From: Deltaproteobacteria bacterium CG07_land_8_20_14_0_80_60_11
GTDB lineage: Bacteria > Desulfobacterota > Desulfobaccia > Desulfobaccales > 0-14-0-80-60-11
Assembly: GCA_002779455.1 (NCBI GenBank)
Contig: PEWM01000231.1
Span: forward strand, 1-7,402
Length of the DNA stretch: 7,402 nucleotides
Direction: 5' to 3'
This document shows, piece by piece, positions 1 through 5,636 of this stretch (its first letter is position 1; every line of letters begins with the position of its first letter). A program made the translations under genes and the position numbers. The notes beneath the pieces were generated by a model. That model saw only the letters and a list, made by a program, of their open reading frames with translations, had not been told where the DNA came from and made no database searches.

Positions 1-2
1 AG

Positions 3-3000
3 ATCCTGACCCAGGCCGAAATTGAGGGGCTGGAGGGCGACGCAGGTCATTTCACCGTCACCCTTCACCGCGAGCCCCGCTATATCGACGCGGCCAGGTG
101 CAACGCCTGCGGCGCCTGCGCCGAGGTCTGCCCGGTGACGCTCCCGTCCACTTTTGACGAGGGGATGGGGCAGCGCCACGCCGCCTTCCGCCATTTCCCC
201 CAGGCGGTGCCCTCCACCTTTGCCATCAAGAAGTTCGACCGGGCTCCCTGCGTCCGGGCCTGCCCCGCCAACCTGAGCGCCCAGGGCTATGTCCAGCTCA
301 TTAAGGCCGGAAAATACAACGAATCTTTGCAACTCATCATGGACCGCCTGCCCCTGCCCGGGACCATCGGCCGCATCTGCCCGCACCCTTGCGAGAGCGA
401 CTGCCGCCGCCAGGAAATGGACGAGCCCGTGGCTATCTGCTCGCTGAAGCGGTTCGCGGCGGACCAGGCCGACTGGGATGCCTTACCGGCGCCGGAAGTG
501 CCCCAGAAAAATCAGGCCGTGGCCATCGTCGGGGCGGGACCGGCGGGGTTGAGCTGCGCTTACCACATGGCCCTCAAGGGCTACCGGACGGTGATTTTCG
601 AGGCCGCCTCCGAAGCCGGCGGCTGGCTACGCTACGGCATCCCGGAATACCGCCTGCCTCGGGAAGTCTTGCAGCGCGAAGTGGACTATCTCAAGCGGTT
701 GGGGGTGGAAATCCGCTACAACTCCCCCATCGGGGCCGGCCGTACCATCGACGATCTCCTCAACCGGGACGGGTTCGCGGCGGTCTTCCTCGGGGTGGGG
801 ACCCAGGATTCCATCCGCCTGCCGGTGCCCGGGTCCGAGGCCGAGGGCGTCTTGTGGGGGGTGGAGTACCTCAAGGAAGTGAACTCTACGGGGGCCTCCC
901 CCACCCAGGGCAAACGGGTGGCGGTCATCGGCGGCGGCAACGTGGCTATGGACGTGGCCCGGGTGGCCCGGCGGCAAGGCGCCGCCCAGGTGACTCTCAT
1001 CGCCCTGGAATCCCCGGAAGAGCTGCCCGCCTCCCCCTGGGAGGTGGCAGAGGCCAGGGCCGAGGGCATCGAGATTCTTCATCGTTTAGGGGTCAAGCAA
1101 GTCCTCTCCCAGGGCGGCCAGGTCACCGGCCTGGAACTGAGGGCGGTGGCGCGGGTCTTCGACGAGCAGGGCCGCTTCGCCCCGGCGTATTTCGACGACC
1201 GCCTCAGCACCCGGGAGGCCGACGTGGTCATCATGGCCATCGGCCAGAAGGCCGATTTGAAGTTCATCACCGCGGCTGACGGCATCAATCTCACCCCCCG
1301 GGGCCTGATCGAGGCGGACCCGGACACCCTGGCCACCTCGCGGGCCGGCGTCTTTGCCGGCGGGGACGTGGTGACCGGCCCCTTTATTGCCATCGGGGCG
1401 GTGGCCGCGGGGCGGGAAGCCGCCATTTCCATCGACCGGTATCTTGACGGGCTGGACCTCAAGGCCGGCCGGGAGGCGCCGCTCAGGCCCATCCAGGACG
1501 GCAACTGGAATCCCATTCCCGCAGACCAGCCCCGGGCGCGGCGGGCGCAGATGCCGGAGCTGCCCCAGGCGGAGTGGACCCAGGGCTTCAAGGAACTCAA
1601 CCTGGGCTTCACCGAGGCCCAGGCGCAGCAGGAGGCCGCTCGCTGCCTCAACTGCGGCGGCTGTTCCGAATGTATGCAGTGCGTCGAGGCCTGCCAGGCC
1701 GGGGCCATTGCCCACGGCCAGCAGCCCCAGACCCAGACCCTGGAGGTGGGGGCCTTGATCCTGGCCCCGGGCTTTCGGCCCTTCGACGCCAGGTTGAAGC
1801 CCGAGTATGGCTACGGCCGCTACCCCAATGTCATCACCTCCCTGGAATTCGAGCGGCTGCTGTCGGCCACCGGGCCGTGCGCCGGCCACGTCAGACGCCC
1901 CGGCGACCAGGCCGAGCCCAAAAGAATCGCCTGGATCCAGTGCGTGGGCTCCCGGGACGCCTCTATCGGCCGGGAATACTGCTCCTACGTGTGCTGCATG
2001 TACGCCGCCAAGCAGTCCATCATCGCCAAAGAGCACGACCCTGGGGTTTCGCCCACCATCTTCTTCATCGACTTCAGGGCCCAGGGCAAGGGTTTTGACC
2101 GCTACTACGAACGGGCCCGGGACGAACACGGGGTGCGCCTCATCCGCGCCATGATCTCCCGGGTGACGGAAGATCCCCGCACCCATAACCTGGAGCTCAC
2201 TTACGTGGACGAGGACGGGGTCATCCGGATGGAAGAGTTCGATCTGGTGGTCCTCTCCGTGGGCCTTACCCCCCATCCCGCCGCGACGAAGCTGGCGCAG
2301 GTCTGTAACATCGCCACCGACAAATGGGGTTTTGTGAAAAGCCCCCCCTTTAAAATGGTGGAAACCAGCCGGGAGGGCGTCTATGCCTGCGGCGTCTTCC
2401 AGTCGCCCAAAGACATCCCCGAAACCGTGGGCCAGGCCTCGGCGGCGGCGGGCGCGGCGGCCGCTTTGCTCTCCGAGGTCCGGGGCACCCTGCTGTCCAA
2501 GGCCGAGTACCCCGGGGAACGGGATACCACCGCCGAGGAGCCGCGCATCGGCGTCTTCGTGTGCCACTGCGGCATCAACATCGCCGGAGTGATCGACGTG
2601 GCCCAGGTAAGCGAGTTTGCCCTCACCCTGCCGGGCGTGGTTTATGCCGACCACTACACCTTCACCTGCGCCACCGACAGCCTTTCGGCCATGCGGCAGG
2701 TGATTGAGGAGCATCATCTCAACCGGGTGGTGGTGGCTTCGTGCAGCCCCCGGACCCACGAACCCCTCTTCCAGGACAACCTGAAAAAGGCCGGCCTCAA
2801 CAAGTACCTGTTTGAGATGGCGAACATCCGGGATCAGGATTCCTGGGTACACCGGGGCAACCCGGCGCAGGCGACCGCCAAGGCCAGGGAGCTGGTCAAG
2901 ATGGCGGTGGGCCGGGCCGGGGTGCTGGAACCCTTGCACGAGTTCCCCTTCCCGGTGGCGCAGCGGGCCCTGGTGCTGGGCGGCGGTCTGGCCGGCCTGG

Positions 3001-4253
3001 TGGCGGCCCTGACCATCGCCAGAGCCGGCTACCGGGTCTATCTGCCGGATATCCAGGAGCGCTTCGGCGGCAGCCTGGCCCACAAAAAGCATTTCACCCT
3101 GGAAGGGCACGCCATCCAGCCCTATATGCAGCAACTCATCCGCCAGGTAGAGGACCATCCCAACATCCGCTGGTGGCCCAACGCCCGGATGATCAGTTTC
3201 TCGGGCCACGTGGGCAGTTTCCGCAGCAAGCTGGAGTCCCCCAACGAGCAGTGGGAGATCCACTACGGCGCGGCGGTGATTGCCACCGGCGCGGTGGAAT
3301 ACCAGCCCACGGAATATCTCTATGGGGAACATCCCCGGGTGATGACCCAGATGGGGATGGAGAACCTGCTGGTGGATCACTCCGATCAAGTGGGGGATGC
3401 GCCCACCTTCGTGATGATCCAGTGCGTGGGGTCGCGTTCGCCGGAGCACCCGTACTGCAGCCGGATATGTTGTGGCGCTGCGGTAAAAAATGCCCTGAGA
3501 CTTAAGGAGATGCGGCCCCAGGCCAGGGTCTTCATCCTCTACCGGGACATCCGCACCTACGGCCTGAAGGAGATTTACTACAAAAAGGCCCGGGACCTGG
3601 GGGTGCAGTTCATCCGCTTTGAGCCGGAGCGCCCGCCGGAGGTGGCCGCCGACGGTGAGGGCCTGACGATCACGGTCTTTGACCAGAACCTCAAGGTTCC
3701 CATCAAGTTAAGGGCGGACTACCTGACCCTGTCCGCGGCCATCCGGCCCCATCCGGTCTCCCGGGAGATTGCCCAACTCTTCAAGCTGCCCTTAGATGCC
3801 GACGGCTTTTTCATGGAGGCGCACCAGAAGCTGAGACCTCTGGACTTCGCCAGCAGCGGAATATTTCTCTGCGGGTTGGCCCACAGTCCCAAGGATACCG
3901 CGGAAAGCATCGCCCAGGCCCAGGGGGCTGCGGCCCGGGCCCTGGGCGTCCTGGCCCAGGAAGAGATGTTGGCCGGCGGCGCGGTGGCCTGCGTGGACCC
4001 GCAAAAATGCGTCATCTGTCTCACCTGCATGCGCACCTGCCCTTATGGGGTGCCCCGGGTGGACCAGGCGGAGGGCGTCATCACCATCGACCCGGCGGCC
4101 TGCCACGGCTGCGGCAGCTGCGCCAGCGCCTGTCCCCGCAAGGCCATCGAGGTGATGCACCATCGGGACCAACAGTTCATCGCCAAGATTGGCGCCATTG
4201 AGATGGAGGAAGTGCCGGAGGACCGCGGTCAGCTATTAGCTGTTAGGGGTTAG
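3..4253 (+). CDS. Giant HdrA-GltD-HdrA fusion flavoprotein, C-terminal 1416 residues (5' end outside window)
   Basis: Large cytosolic iron-sulfur flavoprotein, probably the bifurcating/NAD(P)H-oxidising core of an Hdr-type complex. The frame is open to the left edge, so a GTG at 135 inside a ferredoxin motif is not the start. Order (residue = position/3): HdrA inserted-ferredoxin cluster, Cys33/36/39/43. Then a GltD/NfnB-like module: cluster cysteines 83, 87, 126, 130, 134; FAD loop from G177 with E200; NAD(P) loop from G310 ending in ALES; GGD at 453-455. Then a Cys-rich cluster (548, 551, 554, 557, 560, 564) and the rest of HdrA copy I with the QCVGSRD and CSYVCC motifs (647-665). From about 847 a second HdrA follows: CHCG at 854-857, FAD loop from G993, no inserted ferredoxin, CVGSR and CSRICC motifs. 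Two C-terminal 4Fe-4S motifs are at 1336-1346 and 1367-1377. Ordinary HdrA is about 650-1000 residues; allowing for the missing HdrA N-terminus, the whole protein may exceed 1600. Long HdrA-like proteins of this kind are known in sulfate reducers (sometimes called HdrL). The last residues, QLLAVRG, come from a heptamer repeat. Family assignment is firm; the partner and electron path are inferred from the downstream mvhD-metVF genes. Confidence 0.93.
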   Translation: MLTQAEIEGLEGDAGHFTVTLHREPRYIDAARCNACGACAEVCPVTLPSTFDEGMGQRHAAFRHFPQAVPSTFAIKKFDRAPCVRACPANLSAQGYVQLIKAGKYNESLQLIMDRLPLPGTIGRICPHPCESDCRRQEMDEPVAICSLKRFAADQADWDALPAPEVPQKNQAVAIVGAGPAGLSCAYHMALKGYRTVIFEAASEAGGWLRYGIPEYRLPREVLQREVDYLKRLGVEIRYNSPIGAGRTIDDLLNRDGFAAVFLGVGTQDSIRLPVPGSEAEGVLWGVEYLKEVNSTGASPTQGKRVAVIGGGNVAMDVARVARRQGAAQVTLIALESPEELPASPWEVAEARAEGIEILHRLGVKQVLSQGGQVTGLELRAVARVFDEQGRFAPAYFDDRLSTREADVVIMAIGQKADLKFITAADGINLTPRGLIEADPDTLATSRAGVFAGGDVVTGPFIAIGAVAAGREAAISIDRYLDGLDLKAGREAPLRPIQDGNWNPIPADQPRARRAQMPELPQAEWTQGFKELNLGFTEAQAQQEAARCLNCGGCSECMQCVEACQAGAIAHGQQPQTQTLEVGALILAPGFRPFDARLKPEYGYGRYPNVITSLEFERLLSATGPCAGHVRRPGDQAEPKRIAWIQCVGSRDASIGREYCSYVCCMYAAKQSIIAKEHDPGVSPTIFFIDFRAQGKGFDRYYERARDEHGVRLIRAMISRVTEDPRTHNLELTYVDEDGVIRMEEFDLVVLSVGLTPHPAATKLAQVCNIATDKWGFVKSPPFKMVETSREGVYACGVFQSPKDIPETVGQASAAAGAAAALLSEVRGTLLSKAEYPGERDTTAEEPRIGVFVCHCGINIAGVIDVAQVSEFALTLPGVVYADHYTFTCATDSLSAMRQVIEEHHLNRVVVASCSPRTHEPLFQDNLKKAGLNKYLFEMANIRDQDSWVHRGNPAQATAKARELVKMAVGRAGVLEPLHEFPFPVAQRALVLGGGLAGLVAALTIARAGYRVYLPDIQERFGGSLAHKKHFTLEGHAIQPYMQQLIRQVEDHPNIRWWPNARMISFSGHVGSFRSKLESPNEQWEIHYGAAVIATGAVEYQPTEYLYGEHPRVMTQMGMENLLVDHSDQVGDAPTFVMIQCVGSRSPEHPYCSRICCGAAVKNALRLKEMRPQARVFILYRDIRTYGLKEIYYKKARDLGVQFIRFEPERPPEVAADGEGLTITVFDQNLKVPIKLRADYLTLSAAIRPHPVSREIAQLFKLPLDADGFFMEAHQKLRPLDFASSGIFLCGLAHSPKDTAESIAQAQGAAARALGVLAQEEMLAGGAVACVDPQKCVICLTCMRTCPYGVPRVDQAEGVITIDPAACHGCGSCASACPRKAIEVMHHRDQQFIAKIGAIEMEEVPEDRGQLLAVRG
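90..137 (+). other. Inserted ferredoxin motif of HdrA copy I
   Basis: Cys33, 36, 39 and 43 form CxxCxxCxxxCP and follow the HdrA hallmark PRYID. The downstream FPQAVP stretch is also typical of HdrA. This places the left edge of the window inside the HdrA flavin domain just before its inserted ferredoxin, so roughly 200-plus residues (N-terminal Hdr domain and first FAD loop) should lie upstream. Confidence 0.85.
237..1640 (+). other. GltD/NfnB-like NAD(P)H-dehydrogenase module nested within HdrA copy I
   Basis: This stretch has the order of a glutamate synthase small subunit or NfnB: an N-terminal iron-sulfur domain (APCVRACPAN, then GRICPHPCESDC and DEPVAI), an FAD Rossmann fold (VAIVGAGPAG), the YGIPEYRLP motif, a second Rossmann fold for pyridine nucleotide (GGGNVAMDVARVARRQGA), and the closing AGVFAGGD segment. 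The arginine pair usual after the second strand of NADPH enzymes is absent: the strand ends ALES, with Glu336 at 1008-1010. HdrA sequence flanks the module on both sides. Its likely role is to feed electrons from, or deliver them to, NAD(H); the cofactor preference is an inference. Confidence 0.85.
2541..4200 (+). other. Second HdrA copy (HdrA-II) within the fusion protein
   Basis: From PRIGVFVCHCG onward the protein restarts at an HdrA N-terminus: CHCG (854-857), a TC at 889, ASCSPRTHEPLF with Cys914, and then NIRDQDSWVH, where canonical HdrA has a Cys in place of the second Asp. A flavin domain follows (GGGLAG from 993, Asp1016 at the ribose position, GG at the end of the loop) without the inserted ferredoxin of copy I. 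It closes with CVGSR, CSRICCG and two CxxCxxCxxxCP motifs. The join to copy I is a short linker around 2478-2540. This copy may have a reduced or altered cofactor set. Confidence 0.85.
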
Positions 4254-4262
4254 GGGTTAGCT
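4231..4262 (+). repeat. Left heptamer array (TTAGNNG x4), overlapping the hdrA-like stop codon
   Basis: Four tandem 7-bp units occupy 4236-4263: TTAGCTG, TTAGGGG, TTAGGGG, TTAGCTG. The TAG stop of the upstream gene (4251-4253) lies inside the third unit, so the last codons of that protein are read from repeat DNA. The 32-bp segment 4231-4262 is an imperfect inverted copy of 4453-4484, with 27 of 32 positions matching by eye. Confidence 0.8.
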
Positions 4263-4280
4263 GGCGAACTGGTGAGATTC

Positions 4281-4308
4281 TTGAGGGTATGGTTTACAAA
4301 AGAATAAT
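4281..4308 (+). promoter_or_regulatory. Possible sigma70-type promoter for mvhD-metV-metF
   Basis: TTGAGG (4281-4286) and AATAAT (4303-4308) are separated by 16 bp and lie in the AT-rich core of the spacer, about 190 bp before mvhD. They match four of six and five of six consensus positions. If used, the transcript would contain the nested hairpin and the heptamer array in its leader. AT-rich DNA often gives such matches by chance, so this is only a candidate. Confidence 0.22.
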
Positions 4309-4391
4309 GGTAAAAACGACTCAATTAGAACGATACGATTTCAAACATTAAAGCTAAACGTCCATGGCCGAAGCATTGGCCACCCCCAAGA

Positions 4392-4446
4392 ATGAAAGTC
4401 TTGGTAGGGGCGGGTTTTAAACCCGCCCCTACGGCTGGACTTTCAT
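4392..4446. repeat. Nested inverted repeat: outer 9-bp arms around a GTAGGGGC-ended palindrome
   Basis: Outer arms ATGAAAGTC (4392-4400) and GACTTTCAT (4438-4446) are perfect inverted copies. Inside, 4404-4417 (GTAGGGGCGGGTTT) and 4419-4432 are perfect 14-bp inverted arms around a single T. RNA from either strand could fold into a strong hairpin. No T-run follows on either strand, so it does not look like an intrinsic terminator. The GTAGGGGC...GCCCCTAC form resembles dispersed palindromic (REP-like) repeats seen between genes in many GC-rich genomes. Confidence 0.85.
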
Positions 4447-4452
4447 GGTAAA

Positions 4453-4484
4453 AGCTAACCGCTAACTGCTAACCGCTAACAGCT
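4453..4484 (-). repeat. Right heptamer array (GCTAACN x4), inverted copy of the left array
   Basis: Units GCTAACC, GCTAACT, GCTAACC and GCTAACA run from 4454 to 4481, followed by GCT. The segment is bounded by AAAGCT and AGCTTT, which are also inverted copies of each other. On the minus strand it reads as TTAG-type heptamers like 4231-4262. It ends only a few bases before the mvhD ribosome binding site. Confidence 0.82.
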
Positions 4485-4488
4485 TTTC

Positions 4489-4494
4489 AAGGAA
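4489..4494 (+). promoter_or_regulatory. Ribosome binding site of mvhD
   Basis: AAGGAA lies six bases before the ATG at 4501. It directly abuts the right heptamer array, and supports the chosen start. Confidence 0.65.
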
Positions 4495-4500
4495 CTTGAA

Positions 4501-4959
4501 ATGAACTTCACCCCCAAGATCCTGGCTTATGTGTGCACCTACTGCACTTACACCGCCGCGGATATGGCGGGCTCGGCCCGGATGCAGTACCCGGCCACGG
4601 TGCGCATCATAAAGTACCTGTGCACCGGCCGCATCGACATCATCCACATTCTGAAGGGGTTCGAGGCCGGGGCCGACGCCATCATGGTGAGCGGTTGCGA
4701 GGCCGGCAGTTGCCATTTCCTGGAGGGCAATCTCAGGGCCAGGGAGCGGGTGGAGTACACCAAGCAGTTGCTGGACGAAATTGGTCTGAGCGGCCGCCTG
4801 GAGATGTTTGAGATCGCGGCGTCCGATGCCCCCAAGTGGGTGGCCGCGGTTAAAGAAATGACCCAACGGGTGGAGGCCCTGGGGCCCAATCCCCTGCGCC
4901 GGGGCAAGCACCTCCACCCCGACGCGGTGGAGCAACTGGAGAATATGGTGCAACCATGA
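4501..4959 (+). CDS. mvhD: MvhD/FlpD-type hydrogenase iron-sulfur subunit (delta subunit family)
   Basis: 152 residues, a usual length for the MvhD/FlpD family. These small [2Fe-2S] proteins pass electrons between an Hdr complex and its electron-donating or accepting module. Five cysteines are present: Cys12 and Cys15 (VCTYCTY), Cys41 (YLCTGRID), and Cys66 and Cys71 (SGCEAGSCHF). The family hallmarks RMQYPATVRIIK, CTGRID, FEAGADAIMVSGC and EGNLRARERV are all in order. No signal peptide or membrane segment is seen, so it should act in the cytoplasm. It starts 247 bp after the HdrA fusion gene and its stop overlaps the metV start by 4 bp (ATGA), implying co-translation. In Moorella an mvhD gene sits beside metVF and hdrCBA; here it probably links MetV/MetF to the HdrA fusion. 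The family is certain; the partner assignment is contextual. Confidence 0.92.
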   Translation: MNFTPKILAYVCTYCTYTAADMAGSARMQYPATVRIIKYLCTGRIDIIHILKGFEAGADAIMVSGCEAGSCHFLEGNLRARERVEYTKQLLDEIGLSGRLEMFEIAASDAPKWVAAVKEMTQRVEALGPNPLRRGKHLHPDAVEQLENMVQP

Positions 4960-5636
4960 TTATTGCCGAACGCAAACCTTTTGCGGAAATCAAGGCCATG
5001 CTGGCCCCCTACAAGAAGATCCTCATTGTGGGCTGCGGCACCTGCGTGGCCGTATGCCTGGCAGGGGGTGAAAAAGAAGTGGGGCTCCTGGCCTCCCAGC
5101 TGAAGCTGGCCCTGGGTGTGGAAGACAAGCACCTGGAAATCGGGGAAATCACCGTGGAGCGCCAGTGCGACCTGGAATTCCTGCGGCCCCTGTGTGATTT
5201 CACCGCCGACTACGAGGCCATCGTCTCCATGGCCTGCGGGGCCGGGGTGCAGTTTCTCAACCAGTTGTGCTCCCTGCACCCCGTTTTTCCCGCGGTAAAC
5301 ACCACCTTTATCGGGGTCAACAACGAAGTAGGCTACTACACCGAGGCCTGCCGGGCCTGCCACAACTGCTACCTGGGGATCACCGGCGGGATCTGCCCGG
5401 TGACCATGTGTCCCAAGGGCCTGCTCAACGGCCCCTGCGGCGGTATGGTGAACGGCCGTTGCGAGGTGGACCCCGAAAAGGAGTGCGCCTGGTGCAGGAT
5501 CTACCACCGCCTGGAGCTGGAGGGACGCCTGGACAACCTGCGGGAGATTCTGCCCCTCCATCCCCATGATCGCACTACCACCCCGGGAACGGTGATCCAC
5601 CCGGCCTACAAGAGGAGATACGGACTCAATGAGTAA
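4956..5636 (+). CDS. metV: MetV, zinc/iron-sulfur subunit of methylenetetrahydrofolate reductase
   Basis: 226 residues, matching the MetV (MTHFR C-terminal-like) family, the partner that wires MetF to iron-sulfur electron carriers in Wood-Ljungdahl organisms. The N-terminal part begins AERKPFAEIK and has VGCGTCVAVC (Cys27, 30, 34), AGGEKEVGLLAS, and ERQC (Cys71). The C-terminal part is a cysteine-rich block: ACRACHNC (131, 134, 137), GGICPVTMCPKGLLNGPCGG (146, 151, 160), then Cys168, 176 and 179 and the GRLDNL segment. It lacks the flavin/folate barrel, so it is not the catalytic subunit. The start codon overlaps the mvhD stop (ATGA at 4956-4959); the nearest SD-like GGAGA (4938-4942) is 13 bases away, so translation is probably coupled. 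The 3' end overlaps metF by 8 bp. The identity is firm. Confidence 0.92.
   Translation: MIIAERKPFAEIKAMLAPYKKILIVGCGTCVAVCLAGGEKEVGLLASQLKLALGVEDKHLEIGEITVERQCDLEFLRPLCDFTADYEAIVSMACGAGVQFLNQLCSLHPVFPAVNTTFIGVNNEVGYYTEACRACHNCYLGITGGICPVTMCPKGLLNGPCGGMVNGRCEVDPEKECAWCRIYHRLELEGRLDNLREILPLHPHDRTTTPGTVIHPAYKRRYGLNE
5613..5617 (+). promoter_or_regulatory. Ribosome binding site of metF, inside metV
   Basis: AGGAG lies within the last codons of metV, 11 bases before the ATG at 5629. It supports that start and an 8-bp overlap with metV. Confidence 0.55.

Larger units (their letters stand above)
4254..4500. other. Intergenic spacer, 247 bp, AT-richer than its flanks, repeat-bounded
   Basis: No convincing gene lies here. 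The spacer separates the HdrA fusion from mvhD, genes that would be expected to sit close together. Its core (about 4264-4400) is clearly AT-richer than the flanking genes. It carries the end of the left heptamer array, a weak promoter-like pair near 4281-4308, a nested inverted repeat at 4392-4446, the right heptamer array at 4453-4484, and the mvhD ribosome binding site. Confidence 0.75.

Noticed and set aside
135..137. GTG as the start of the large HdrA gene
   Set aside because: The reading frame continues upstream to the window edge and encodes the conserved PRYID and CxxCxxCxxxCP segment of HdrA, so the true start is outside the window.
1086..3449. 787-residue open frame on the minus strand, opposite the HdrA fusion
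   Set aside because: It mirrors a clearly conserved HdrA/GltD coding frame in high-GC DNA; its translation is rich in Gly, His and Pro and shows no domain motifs.
4364..4420. Tiny ORF beginning MAEALATPKN in the spacer
   Set aside because: Only 18 residues, its end is made of palindrome sequence, and no ribosome binding site precedes it.
4404..4432. Palindrome as a rho-independent terminator of the HdrA fusion gene
   Set aside because: The stem is strong but no T-run follows on either strand, and it lies 150 bp after the stop; a dispersed repeat fits better.
4454..4484. Heptamer arrays as a CRISPR or iteron origin
   Set aside because: Units are 7 bp without spacers, and no cas, rep or partition gene is present.
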